NCBI GenBank assembly: GCA_015143295.1
Contig: CM026554.1
Span: 57,561,301 to 57,625,300 of the forward strand
Origin: Tetracentron sinense
Lineage: Eukaryota > Streptophyta > Magnoliopsida > Trochodendrales > Trochodendraceae
DNA length: 64,000 nt
Direction: 5' to 3'
Shown here piece after piece: positions 44,101 to 50,370 of the stretch (the first letter of the stretch is position 1; the number at the start of each line of letters is the position of its first letter). Both the position numbers and the translations under genes were made by a program. Under the pieces are notes generated by a model that saw only the letters and a program-made list of their open reading frames with translations, was not told the DNA's origin and ran no database searches.

Positions 44101-46942
44101 TGGAATGGTAAAAAGGGGCATGAAATAGATTGAAAGACTACAAAGTGAGCTCTTAAGGAGAGTTAATCGTCCCCTTTGGAGAGATGAGTGGATTACCATC
44201 TAGCTAATCTTTTGAAAAAGCGATCTATAACTGGTTGCCAAATAGCTTTAGCCTTCTAGGCAAACCCAGATAAGATGTAGGCAACGACCCAACTCTACCT
44301 CCAAAACATGAAGCCAACTTTGGTAAATGAGGGACTTCCCCGACCGTAAACAACTAACATTTAGCTAGATTAACTCTAAAACCGGATACCGCCTCGAAAC
44401 AACAGAAAGGACCTCAAAAATATACTAGCTGGCGACAGGAAGAGTCACATAGAGAACCTAAATATTAGGACACTAATAATTATAATTATTTAATATTTAT
44501 CAAGGTAATCTTAATTTATTAATCCAAAATAATACATTTATAATAGGGAACCTAATAAGTTAGCATGCTTAAGACCCTTTAAACACTTCTACTAACCAAT
44601 TTTAACTAAAAGCCTAAATATTAGGGTTAAGACACTTGATAATTATTATTATTTAATTATTATAAAGGTAATATTAATTGTTTAATCTAAAATTACATTC
44701 ATAATAGGATACCTAATAAATTAGGATACTTAAGAACCTCAAACACTTCTACAAACCTATTTAAACTAGAAAAACTAAATATTAGGACCCTTGTTAATTA
44801 TAATAATTTAAATTTTATAAAGATAATCTTATTTATTTAATCTTAAATATGACGTGTAGAATTAATGAGTTATGTTAGTTTAATAAAAAAAAATTACAAT
44901 ATTATATTCAATAATATTAGTTTAATAATTAGATAAGTGATTTGCATCTAATAACTTCATGTAAAATATGTCAATATATTAGAAAGATCATAAACAAAAT
45001 AAGAAAAACAACTTTAGTTATTTCAGCCAAAATTTCATGAAATTTTGGAATATTTAAAGAGAATATTTAAAATATTCATAAAATATAAATTTCCAAATTT
45101 CTTAAAAACTTGCAAAATTTTCACCTTTCAAACCTTGGTTAGGGGTTAGGACGGAAAGAAAGTGTGGAACTAAAGTGTTATGGACCCTTTTCTTGAATTG
45201 CCTAGGAAAAAAAATAAGTATAGAATAAGGCTACTTATAAGAGAAACCATACACTTTATTGATGATGTGGGCTGGTTATAGTATTTCTCTAAGATTATAA
45301 ACTGAGAGGTGTTTTGACGGCCACTTAAACTAGGATACTGGTGTTCGATCACCATTACGGTTTCAAACTGGTTGATGGTGAACTTATGGTATGAGAGAGA
45401 CTCTTAACTTATGAGGACTCAGAACCCATCACCGCTTCCCGAAACAAACCAAATCTTTAAGCCCTCCAAATGAGGTAGGTACCTTGGGTGGCAATGAGGA
45501 TGAAATATTGTTATCTCAAAACCTAACGGCATTCAAATTCTCCTAAGGAAGCCATGGGAAATTTCAGCACCATAATACCACTACAAGCCCCTAGTCTGTA
45601 GGGTGAACTTATGGTACGAGAGAGACTCTTAGCTTATGAGGATTCAAAACCCACCACCGCCTGCCTCCCCCAACAACCCGAATCTTTATAGCCTTCCAAG
45701 CGATGTAGATACCTTGGGTAGCGAATGAGGATAAAACATCATTATCTTAACACCTAGCGGCCATCGAATTCCCCCTAATGAAGCCATGGGAAAATTTAGG
45801 ACCACAATACCACTACAAGCCCCTATTTTTTTGGGGCAAGCTGTGTGACGGTCACTCTAGCCTTTGTATGCTTGCCCCGCAATCAGGATAAATATCATTT
45901 AAGCCAATTCTCCAATCAATTGCCCTTCTTTTGCACCAGATCAAAATTCCATGTAAATAAAAATCCAATGTTGCGGGTAGTGCCTTTGCATAGTGTTTCA
46001 ATACAACGTGAAGTCTCTCTCACGACGAGGTTTATTGTGGCAATTATTGTGCTATTGCCTGCCGGGGGGGGGGGGCGCTCAAACATGTCATCAGCCTATC
46101 ATTTTTTCTACATAAAACAACAGAAAGAGAAATCATATGAAGATTGTGCTTTATAATAGAAACTTAAGCAGATAGGCGGAAGTAAAGGTGCTTTTGATGA
46201 ATTGAGGTGGACCTTGATTAGCAAAGCGAGTATGAGAAATTTGAGGACTTTAGCAGATATGACACAAGGTTCTGCCTATCTATGTAGACTGACTAATAGC
46301 ATAAGTACACTTTAAATTGAAAATTTGGGAGGCAATTTAGATGGATATGTCGGGAATAGCACTCCTTCGCTTCCTGAAATGGTGGAGATACTAAACATGA
46401 CAAAAGGCTCGAGGTTCTCTACCAATTAATACTGGTTCAATAATAAAGTTTATCCCGGGGAAAGAAAAAAACCACACTAATGGACGCACCTGGAAAACAT
46501 GATTTCTGAGAGTACCATAAACCACAGAATTCACAAGAACTACCAACTGGAAAACATGATCGTTGGAGAATAGTCTAAGAAATATATTAACCGCTCAAGA
46601 TCAATGACTAAACATTAGACAGTGACGTTCAATAAACCCATAAGTGTGCGGAATAAAAGAAAAATGGAAAAGAATTTGCATATACCTCTCGATCTCACTG
46701 TAAAGCTGAATTCCAGTGGTTTCAGGGGGTTTCTTGCCAGTTTCATCGGAGTAACAGAAAACTCCATTATGGCGGCTGGAATCTCTTGGCCGGCGAGATA
46801 AGCGGTCTCCGACCAGGAGATGAAAATTGCGGCGGCGGTGGAGATGATAATCAGGGAAGCTAAAACCGCATCGACTTTGGGATGACTTAGACGGATAGCG
46901 GGAAGCAACGTGCAGATGTGATGTCCAGACCGAACTGGCCAT
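12986..46942 (-). CDS. DUF1350 family protein (alpha/beta-hydrolase-like, predicted plastid), 10 exons over 34 kb
   Basis: Joined exons (minus strand): 46942-46686, 36243-36174, 35605-35481, 30261-30153, 30064-30001, 29886-29831, 16260-16153, 15811-15662, 13601-13431, 13219-12986. They total 1344 bases, 447 codons plus TGA. Every junction is GT-AG and all phases agree. Residues 1-50 are rich in Ser and Arg and poor in acidic residues, like a plastid transit peptide. Then come HFIGGIFVG (126-134), [11 protein letters not shown], the nucleophile elbow GHSLG (Ser199), [37 protein letters not shown] (Asp330/331) and LPGDHGLPL (His364). Ser199, Asp330/331 and His364 are the likely triad. The family is known from plants and cyanobacteria, but its substrate is unknown. 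The frame is fully open despite more than 29 kb of intron, so the gene is probably functional. The start at 46942 is the first Met that gives the transit-like N terminus; an upstream in-frame Met at 47113 would run through the 21-base C tract. Confidence 0.95.
13431..13601 (-). CDS. DUF1350 gene, exon 9
   Basis: Codes residues 314-370 ([18 protein letters not shown] ... [11 protein letters not shown]). It holds the candidate triad Asp and His. Acceptor CTGTAG, donor GTGAAC, phase 0 at both ends. Confidence 0.95.
14136..14716. mobile_element. hAT-type MITE in intron 8
   Basis: A 581-bp element with ends CAGTGTTTTAAAA and, in reverse complement, CAATGTTTTAAAACGTG. It is flanked by the perfect 8-bp duplication GTAGGACT (14128-14135, 14717-14724). 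Both subterminal regions repeat self-complementary GAGGCTTAAGCCTC and GAGGCGTAAGCC words. It lies in the 2060-bp intron 8 of the DUF1350 gene. The rest of that intron shows nothing recognisable. Confidence 0.9.
15662..15811 (-). CDS. DUF1350 gene, exon 8
   Basis: Codes residues 264-313 ([19 protein letters not shown] ... KPEETRRL). Acceptor TCCAG, donor GTATGT, phase 0. Confidence 0.95.
16153..16260 (-). CDS. DUF1350 gene, exon 7
   Basis: Codes residues 228-263 ([20 protein letters not shown] ... SSPTIRLG). Acceptor CTGCAG, donor GTGAGA, phase 0. It is separated from exon 6 by the 13.6-kb intron 6. Confidence 0.95.
16261..17021. other. Intron 6, acceptor-proximal part
   Basis: Non-coding. 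No repeat or motif was identified between the exon 7 acceptor and the first Copia LTR. Confidence 0.5.
17022..19296 (-). mobile_element. Ty1/Copia fossil, 5'-truncated, in intron 6
   Basis: Minus-strand Copia remnant. The 3' LTR is 17022-17294 (273 bp, TG...CA), followed inward by a purine-rich tract. Inside, in minus-strand order from the right, are a linker region (19292-18711), reverse transcriptase (about 18727-18050, with [13 protein letters not shown] and QLDVK) and RNase H (17789-17304, with [12 protein letters not shown] and [12 protein letters not shown]). Gag and integrase are absent, and the copy ends abruptly where a plus-strand Copia fragment starts. It is broken by several changes. 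With no second LTR its age cannot be read from LTR divergence, but it is clearly old. Confidence 0.85.
20010..20135 (-). mobile_element. LINE 3'-tail insertion
   Basis: A 126-bp antisense LINE tail: it begins TTTTTTTTGATTGATAA, the complement of a LINE 3' end with a poly-A tail. It is flanked by the 8-bp direct repeat CATATTTT (20002-20009, 20136-20143). It is extremely 5'-truncated. Confidence 0.7.
20495..21887. mobile_element. hAT-type non-autonomous element, GATATATC-rich
   Basis: A 1393-bp element with ends CGTGGTTTGAAATATC and, in reverse complement, CAAGGTTCTGAATGTCG. The flanks are CATCCTAT and CATCCTAC (20487-20494, 21888-21895), seven of eight matching. Both ends are packed with CGATATATCG-like self-complementary words. 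The middle has no transposase. A second MITE sits inside at 21087-21545. Confidence 0.8.
21087..21545. mobile_element. hAT-type MITE, CGAGTCGAGT-rich, second-order nested
   Basis: A 459-bp element with ends CATAGTTCAAAAACCC and, in reverse complement, CATAGTTCGAAAACTC. It is flanked by the perfect 8-bp duplication AGTTGAAT (21079-21086, 21546-21553). Both arms repeat GACTCGACTCGA and CGAGTAACTCGG words. It lies within the hAT-type element, which lies within the Copia fossil, within the intron. Confidence 0.92.
22455..25504 (+). mobile_element. L1-type LINE, 5'-truncated, inside the Copia reverse transcriptase
   Basis: Starts at the [10 protein letters not shown] motif that ends the endonuclease domain; the rest of ORF2 follows. 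Order: linker ([15 protein letters not shown]), reverse transcriptase ([40 protein letters not shown] and an FSDD box in the place of the usual [FY]ADD), post-RT region (GRLTLLN) and zf-RVT domain ([46 protein letters not shown]). It has several stops and frame changes, for example a TGA at 22802. The 3' end reads TTTGCTTATCAAAAAA. Imperfect direct repeats CAAAAATAAAAGTATA (22439-22454) and CAAAAAATGTACATA (25505-25519) look like the target duplication. Confidence 0.9.
25806..27279. mobile_element. hAT-type non-autonomous element
   Basis: A 1474-bp element with ends CAATGTTAGTAAAATC and, in reverse complement, CATAGTTAGTAATTCG. It is flanked by the perfect 8-bp duplication CTCTTAGG (25798-25805, 27280-27287). 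No transposase. Inside are a TA microsatellite (about 26122-26147) and the palindromic MITE at 26272-26516. Confidence 0.88.
26272..26516. mobile_element. Palindromic MITE flanked by 15-bp direct repeats
   Basis: A 245-bp fold-back element: CCCACAAGTCATCACGTCTC on the left pairs with the reverse complement of the right end (CCCACAGGTCAACACATGTC). CCCCTATTAACCATGTTTAAG blocks lie inside. The 15-mer TGCGATTGAACTCGA stands perfect on both sides (26257-26271, 26517-26531), longer than most DNA-transposon duplications. It is of the same family as 6709-6931 and 49864-50105. Confidence 0.8.
28186..29130. mobile_element. hAT-type element, GGGGC-repeat ends
   Basis: A 945-bp element with ends TAGGAATGGCAACGGG and, in reverse complement, TAGGGATGGCAATTTCG. 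It is flanked by the perfect 8-bp duplication CTCACAAA (28178-28185, 29131-29138). Both ends hold runs of GGGGCGGGGC. The GC-rich open frames at 28179-28427 are by-products of these runs. The AT-rich middle has no transposase. This TAGGGATGGCAA terminus is a common plant hAT type. Confidence 0.93.
29461..29830. other. Intron 6, donor-proximal part
   Basis: Non-coding DNA between the Copia 3' LTR and the exon 6 donor. Nothing else was recognised. Confidence 0.5.
29831..29886 (-). CDS. DUF1350 gene, exon 6
   Basis: Completes Gly209 and codes residues 210-227 ([18 protein letters not shown]). Acceptor AACAG, donor GTAATT. Confidence 0.95.
30001..30064 (-). CDS. DUF1350 gene, exon 5 (nucleophile exon)
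   Basis: Codes residues 188-208 plus one base ([21 protein letters not shown]). GHSLG is the GxSxG elbow. Acceptor ATACAG, donor GTATTC. Confidence 0.95.
30153..30261 (-). CDS. DUF1350 gene, exon 4
   Basis: Completes Lys151 and codes residues 152-187 ([18 protein letters not shown] ... CLRFLQET). Acceptor TTTAG, donor GTGAGT. Confidence 0.95.
30262..31047. other. Intron 3, acceptor-proximal part, with a short duplicated segment
   Basis: Non-coding. Two related segments stand in tandem near 30660-30800 and 30825-30930: TTTGGCATATGATCCCC, GAGCCTTTGAAAGG and GAAGACCTATCAAGTATA occur in each. The origin is unknown. Confidence 0.5.
31048..35101 (-). mobile_element. Ty1/Copia fossil with two LTRs, in intron 3
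   Basis: Minus-strand Copia copy. The 5' LTR is 34813-35101 and the 3' LTR 31048 to about 31340, each starting (plus reading) TGAATACTGTTGATC. A TTAGTATCAGAGC motif beside the 5' LTR fits the initiator-Met primer site. RNase H (31853-31482, [19 protein letters not shown]), reverse transcriptase (32620-31860) and linker or integrase-side remnants (33400-32630) are recognisable in minus order. The internal part is only about 3.5 kb, so some of it is gone. It is broken many times, and the visibly diverged LTRs make it old. The outer LTR borders are good to about 10 bases, and no clear 5-bp duplication was seen. Confidence 0.85.
35102..35480. other. Intron 3, donor-proximal part
   Basis: Non-coding. 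It contains a CTTTGTTAATAAATATCATTAAAAAAA stretch (35201-35232) that looks like a LINE 3' tail. Otherwise nothing was recognised. Confidence 0.4.
35481..35605 (-). CDS. DUF1350 gene, exon 3
   Basis: Codes residues 110-150 plus two bases ([20 protein letters not shown] then [21 protein letters not shown]). The HFIGG segment is the usual oxyanion-side strand of the family. Acceptor CTCAG, donor GTGAGT. Confidence 0.95.
36174..36243 (-). CDS. DUF1350 gene, exon 2
   Basis: Completes Arg86 and codes residues 87-109 ([19 protein letters not shown] then SEIE). Acceptor TTGCAG, donor GTGTTG, a weaker donor but in phase with both neighbours. Confidence 0.88.
36802..38531 (+). mobile_element. Solo LTR (1.73 kb) in intron 1
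   Basis: TGTAGAACCCC...GGGTCGCAACA, flanked by the perfect 5-bp duplication CTTTC (36797-36801, 38532-38536). A TATATAAA box at 37316 fits an LTR promoter in plus orientation. It contains clustered GGTCGACCG palindromes (37081-37240) and a CATAAG-rich stretch (37740-38040). No internal domain is present, so it is a solo LTR left by recombination between two LTRs. The superfamily is unproven; its length suggests Ty3/Gypsy. Confidence 0.88.
38575..39342 (-). mobile_element. RTE-type LINE 3' fragment, decayed
   Basis: Minus-strand remnant. The 3' end carries the complement of GGGATAAGGCTTTGACGATAA, a hallmark of plant RTE elements, next to CA-rich DNA. Upstream in sense, near 39310-39150, reads [19 protein letters not shown], which corresponds to the RTE reverse-transcriptase box around FADD, with many stops. 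It is 5'-truncated. Confidence 0.7.
39343..39522. mobile_element. Palindromic MITE
   Basis: A 180-bp fold-back: CCTCCATTAGCTGTTCTCAC and ACTAGTTACCAT on the left pair with ATGGTAACTAGT and GTGAAAACAACTAATGGAGG on the right. The outer arms pair through GTAGTGTAAAT and ATTTACACTAG. The loop is near 39430-39450. Confidence 0.75.
39523..39838. repeat. AT-rich repeat flank, left of the LINE
   Basis: AT-rich. The part at 39790-39830 (ATACTTAAGACCCTTAAACA then CTTCT) matches the AT-rich repeat at 44461-44880 on the other side of the LINE, so the LINE probably landed inside that repeat. Confidence 0.55.
39839..44457 (-). mobile_element. L1-type LINE, 5'-truncated, split by a solo LTR
   Basis: A minus-strand L1 copy in two parts, 44457-43284 and 40701-39862, with a TA run (39839-39860) as its tail. 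In sense order: post-RT region ([20 protein letters not shown]), a [20 protein letters not shown] motif (43430-43360), then after the interruption a zf-RVT region and a [14 protein letters not shown] motif (40190-40150). It has many stops and frame changes. It belongs to a different subfamily or age class from the L1 at 22455-25504. A short foreign stretch may sit near 43590-43880. Confidence 0.82.
40702..43283 (+). mobile_element. Solo LTR (2.58 kb) inside the LINE
   Basis: TGTAACGACCCAGAATC...CGAGGCGTCACA, flanked by the perfect 5-bp duplication CAAAC (40697-40701, 43284-43288). A TATATAAT box at 41403 followed by GGAGGCCAGCCTCCC fits a plus-strand LTR promoter. A GA-rich leader (41475-41545) and G-rich repeats of GGGGTTCCTC and GACTGATAGTCAGGAGATG (41990-42370) follow. 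There are no gag or pol domains. It is probably a long Ty3/Gypsy LTR. Confidence 0.87.
44461..44880. repeat. AT-rich tandem repeat, about 155-bp unit
   Basis: Nearly three copies starting near 44461, 44620 and 44775. Each has AAATATTAGG, then TTAATTATTTAATAT, then CATTCATAATAGGATACCTA and TTAAGACCCTTAAACACTTC. An isolated piece lies at 39790-39830. Confidence 0.7.
45000..45147. mobile_element. One end of a CAAGGTTT-type MITE
   Basis: AAATTTCATGAAATTTTGG-like words run into an end reading CCAAGGTTTG in reverse complement. The end is like that of the MITE at 2559-3042, but the partner end was not found. Low certainty. Confidence 0.4.
45378..45828. repeat. 225-bp direct tandem duplication
   Basis: Two copies, 45378-45602 and 45603-45828, share GTGAACTTATGGTA, GAGAGAGACTCTTA, GAAGCCATGGGAAA and CCACTACAAGCCCCTA. 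They differ at many sites, so the duplication is not recent. It is non-coding and lies in intron 1. The rest of the intron (45829-46685) shows only a 13-base G run near 46063. Confidence 0.8.
46686..46942 (-). CDS. DUF1350 gene, exon 1 (start codon and transit-like peptide)
   Basis: Codes residues 1-85 plus two bases ([20 protein letters not shown] ... [10 protein letters not shown]). Donor GTATAT. Rich in Ser, Arg and His with few acidic residues in the first 50, as in plastid targeting peptides. It is separated from exon 2 by the 10.4-kb intron 1. Confidence 0.9.
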
Positions 46943-47010
46943 TCCCTCCTGTAACGTCCTCCTACAATCTGCACCAATACGACGACCGGTTACTGTAGGA
47001 ACAACGAATT

Positions 47011-47031
47011 GGGGGGGGGGGGGGGGGGGGG
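47011..47031. repeat. 21-base poly-G tract upstream of the DUF1350 start
   Basis: G21 on the plus strand (C21 on the coding strand), 69-89 bases upstream of the ATG at 46942, in the 5' UTR or core promoter. It could form a G-quadruplex or i-motif. The length of a homopolymer in an assembly is uncertain. Confidence 0.7.
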
Positions 47032-47054
47032 TTGTTTTATTTGTGGTTTCGGTC

Positions 47055-47306
47055 AGTGTTCTTAAAACCGGACCGGTAATAGAACCGGTGGATGGGTCTG
47101 TGATCTGGTTCAATGTTACCTAGTTCGTCTGTTACGCTCGGTTCGAATTCAGGTTCGCCACTCTAGAAAGAACCCGGTTCTGATAGGGTAGGATGAGATA
47201 ATTCTTTTTTAGGTTCCGTAAGTTATTGAGTCTGGTTCGCATATAAATAAATATATATTTTATAATATAGTATAAAATTATATATATTTTTTAAGCATGT
47301 AAATAA
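47055..47306. other. Possible end of an older hAT-like element
   Basis: CAGTGTTCTTAAAACCGG followed by repeated ACCGG and GGTTCG words looks like a hAT-type MITE arm. A similar GGTTCG-rich stretch at 49310-49400 may be its other arm, with the Helitron and the 47700-49144 element between. The ends and a target duplication were not confirmed. Confidence 0.35.
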
Positions 47307-47695
47307 TCTTCTCTACTACTATAATGAGAATTTGAGGGTTGAGGCGTTGATTGAATTTTTATTTTTTAAATCTCTTGGAGGGATGAAGCGTTGATTGAGT
47401 TTTAGAATTTTAAAACTCTTAAAGATAACACATAACTTAATAACTGTAATCCTTTTATATAGCAATCGAATAGAGCACGATTCCTCAATTGAAATATCTC
47501 CTTTTATCTAACATCCACCCAATCTCTCTCTCTCTGCGATTTCAAAACCGATTTTATTTTACTATAATATGTTAATGTTTTACTGTAATTCCCAAATTAC
47601 CTCTTATCTATTTAAAGAATAGAATCATGCCAATTGTGATTGAACGGGAGAGTTCAATCTTTACTCTCACGTGCATCGCACGTGCCACCCGCTAG
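47307..47695 (+). mobile_element. Non-autonomous Helitron
   Basis: A 389-bp element that starts TCTTCTCTACTACTATAAT and ends CTAG, inserted between A (47306) and T (47696) as Helitrons do. The stem CACGTGC-ATC-GCACGTG stands eight bases before CTAG, the expected 3' hairpin. It has no terminal inverted repeats and no Rep/helicase. It lies about 370-750 bases upstream of the DUF1350 start codon. Confidence 0.82.
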
Positions 47696-47869
47696 TATAG
47701 GAATAATTATACTCACCTCCATGAGGTTTGATGAAATTTCAGAAACCTCCCCTCTAGTTTCTTAAATTACATTGCCCTTCTTTGTCAAACTTTTAATATT
47801 ATCTAAAGTTATCATTTTCCCATTTTATCCCTATTACTTGATCGAGGAAAAGCTCAACCAAATATAAGA

Positions 47870-48560
47870 TTTACTCACCCTTAGGGTTTATCCATCTAAC
47901 TTTAGTTTTAGGGAAAAAATAACCTTAAGTTGGTTATGCTTAACCACAATTAAAAAGGGCTCCACAAGCTGCCATGTGTTGTGGTTAAGATTCACTCATC
48001 CCTATGATTCATTAATCTAACCTTGATTATAAGAAAATAAAATAAAAATATTAATCTTAGGTTAATTATGTTTAACCACAGTTAACGGATCTCTATAAGC
48101 CGTCACGTGTCCCTTTTAACACCCACTAACTATGGTTAAAACTCAGTCACCCCTAGGGTTCATCCATCAAACCTTGGTTTTTAGATAAAAAACCTTATGT
48201 ATGTTTAACCACATTTAAAGGGAGCTCTACAAGCCGCCACATGTCCCCTTTAACACCCACTAACTGTGGTTAAAATTCACTCACTCCTAGGATTTATCCA
48301 TTTAACCTTGATTTTTTTTAATAAAAAAAACTTAGGTTGATTATGCTTAACCACAATTAAAAGGGGCTCTACAATCCGCCACATGTCCCCTTTAACACCC
48401 ACTAATTGTGCTTAAGAGTCACTCACCCCTAGGGATTAATCCATCTAACCTTGCTTTTAAGGAAAAAAATAAAAATATTAACGTTAGGTTAATTATGTTT
48501 AACCATAGTGAAAGGATCTCTATAAGTCGTCATGTGTCCCTTATAATACCCATTAACTAT
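47870..48560. repeat. Tandem array related to the palindromic MITE
   Basis: Five to six units of about 120-145 bp. Each has CACCCACTAACTGTGGTTAA, AATTCACTCACCCCTAGGGT, CATCTAACCTTGG, a TTAGGTTAATTATG block and CCGCCACATGTCCCCTTTAA. These words are shared with the MITEs at 26272-26516 and 49864-50105, so a MITE-derived sequence was amplified in tandem here. Confidence 0.78.
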
Positions 48561-48579
48561 GGTTAAGATTCACTAACCC

Positions 48580-48782
48580 TAACCCCAAAGGGGTGGACCA
48601 GTGGTTCCTAGGCCTTTCCCCAAGTGGGAGGTCTTGGGTTCCATTTCTCACTCCCCCTTTGGGGTCAGCCCTGCATGGGTTTATCCGGACTTACCTGGTG
48701 TGGCGGGTTGCGGGCTCACATCGCACCCTTGGGGATTAGTCTTAACCCAAAGGGTTGGGGACACCCCGAGTTCCAAAAAAAA
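48580..48782 (+). mobile_element. SINE, tRNA-derived
   Basis: A 203-bp insert that begins TAACCCCAAAGGGGTGGACC, has an A-box-like GGACCAGTGGTTCC and a B-box-like GGGTTCCATTTC about 40 bases on, and ends in a run of A. It is flanked by the 15-bp duplication AAGATTCACTAACCC (48565-48579, 48783-48797). It is inserted in the tandem array, has no coding capacity and depends on a LINE for movement. Confidence 0.85.
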
Positions 48783-49144
48783 AAGATTCACTAACCCCTA
48801 TAGAGTTCATCTAACATTGGTTTTTAGAAAAAAATATATATATACTTGATTTTGGAAATATATATTAACCTTAAGTATATATTATTAACCTTGGTTAGAA
48901 ACTAATTATCATTTATTTTATTGAATTAATTAACCTTGTGTTGAAAAAAGGATAATTTAGACATTTTAAAATGTTTAAATGATGACATCATCAAAATCTA
49001 TCCATAAAGTAACGCTAAACTTAAGAGAAGAGGGTATCTGTCACGAATAACCAAAGTTGAGGAGAGGACAATGTAATTTCAGAAACTAGAGGGGAGGTTT
49101 CCGAAATTTCACCAAACCTCAAGGGAGGTGAGTGTAATTTACCC

Positions 49145-49863
49145 AATAATATACTATACATATTTATTTGAAAAACCATAAAAATATTTTTTTATAAATG
49201 GTTCATAAACTCAAAGTATAAATTTGTCTAACTTAAAGAAAATATCAATGCATTTGATTACAAAATTTGACAAACAAAGATTGTTTTGAAACCTTATGGT
49301 TTGCTCAATTTCACAAACCGAACCATAAACTAGTTTGGGTTCGCTCGGTTTGCTACAACATACAACGAACTTGGTTACCCTCGTATAGTTCGACCATTGC
49401 TTTAATTAATTAAATGAAAAAGGGTTTTTTTAATGTGAAAATATTCCATTTGTAAATACCTCATTGCCTTTTGTCATTTTATAATATGTCTATTAAATCT
49501 TTTTACAAATCTGTCATTTGATTCATAAGTTAGTTAATAGATGTTAATTTTTATTTATGAAATGAGCATTTAAACCTTTTTATTTATGAAAAAAAAAAAC
49601 CCTTTTTATTTCAAGAGATTTGTAAAACTTTTCAAAAAGAAGTACTCGGAACTCCAACCCCAAGATCCCAACTCATATAAAAATATTCATATGTCAGGAG
49701 GCCCGTAAGCTAGAAGTTTTAGGTTTCTTTCAAACCACATAATCCTAATAGAGAGCGATTGAATAATGGGTGATATATGTTTAACTAAGGAGGCCATAGC
49801 ATGCATGCATGCGCACATTCCATTGAGTAGTAGTGTAGTACGTGCACACTCCTCAACTTGCGA
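49145..49863. other. Spacer, no gene recognised
   Basis: AT-rich. GGTTCG-containing DNA near 49310-49400 may belong to the older element at 47055. Otherwise nothing was recognised. Confidence 0.5.
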
Positions 49864-50105
49864 CGTGTACTTTTGGACACTCATTAACTGTGGTTAAGAT
49901 TTACTCACTCTTAAAGTTAAATAATTTAATATTAGTTACATAAAAAATATTTTAAAAAATTATCTTTGGTTATGATTCACTCACTCATGTGATTATTTTA
50001 AAAAAATATTTTTTTCCTAAAAATGAAGGTGAGATTATTTAATCGTAGGAGTGAGGGGTGAGTGAATTTTAACCACAATTAATGGATGTCAAATATGACA
50101 CGTGG
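49864..50105. mobile_element. Palindromic MITE, stand-alone copy
   Basis: A fold-back of about 240 bp: CATTAACTGTGGTTAAGATT on the left pairs with the reverse complement of the right arm (CATTAATTGTGGTTAAAATT). ACGTGT motifs lie at both outer ends. No clear target duplication. Confidence 0.75.
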
Positions 50106-50370
50106 TGAGCTGATAAGGTATGCTTGTACTGCCCAATAGGATGTGTACTGCCCAATAGGATATGCAAGCGCATGCTATTACCTCCTTAGTTAAATACTTT
50201 TGCACGCGTTTTGCAAAGAGGCTATGCATGCCCAAGTATAATACTAGGGCAGCAGGTTTTAATACTCGGGTAGCAGAGAAAATCTGTTGTCCTTTATGAA
50301 AGTAGAATATCTTGGAGGAACTCTAAACACTATTGCTCCTACTAAAGAAGACAAACACCCCATTTATAAA

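Larger units (their letters stand above)
47700..49144. mobile_element. 1.4-kb inverted-repeat element (MULE-like MITE) with internal array
   Basis: Terminal inverted repeats of about 90 bp: GGAATAATTATACTCACC on the left and GGGTAAATTACACTCACC on the right in reverse complement, then GAGGTTTGGTGAAATTTC-like sequence on both. The flanks GCTAGTATA and AATAATATA match at six of nine, compatible with an aged 9-bp duplication. Inside are a tandem array (47870-48560) and a SINE (48580-48782). No transposase was seen. Confidence 0.8.

Noticed and set aside
46943-47113. Upstream start for the DUF1350 protein at 47113
   Set aside because: It would translate the 21-base C run and an older repeat arm; the Met at 46942 begins a normal transit-like peptide.
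48580-48782. Functional tRNA gene
   Set aside because: Only degenerate A and B boxes; no cloverleaf could be drawn, and the poly-A end and target duplication show a SINE.
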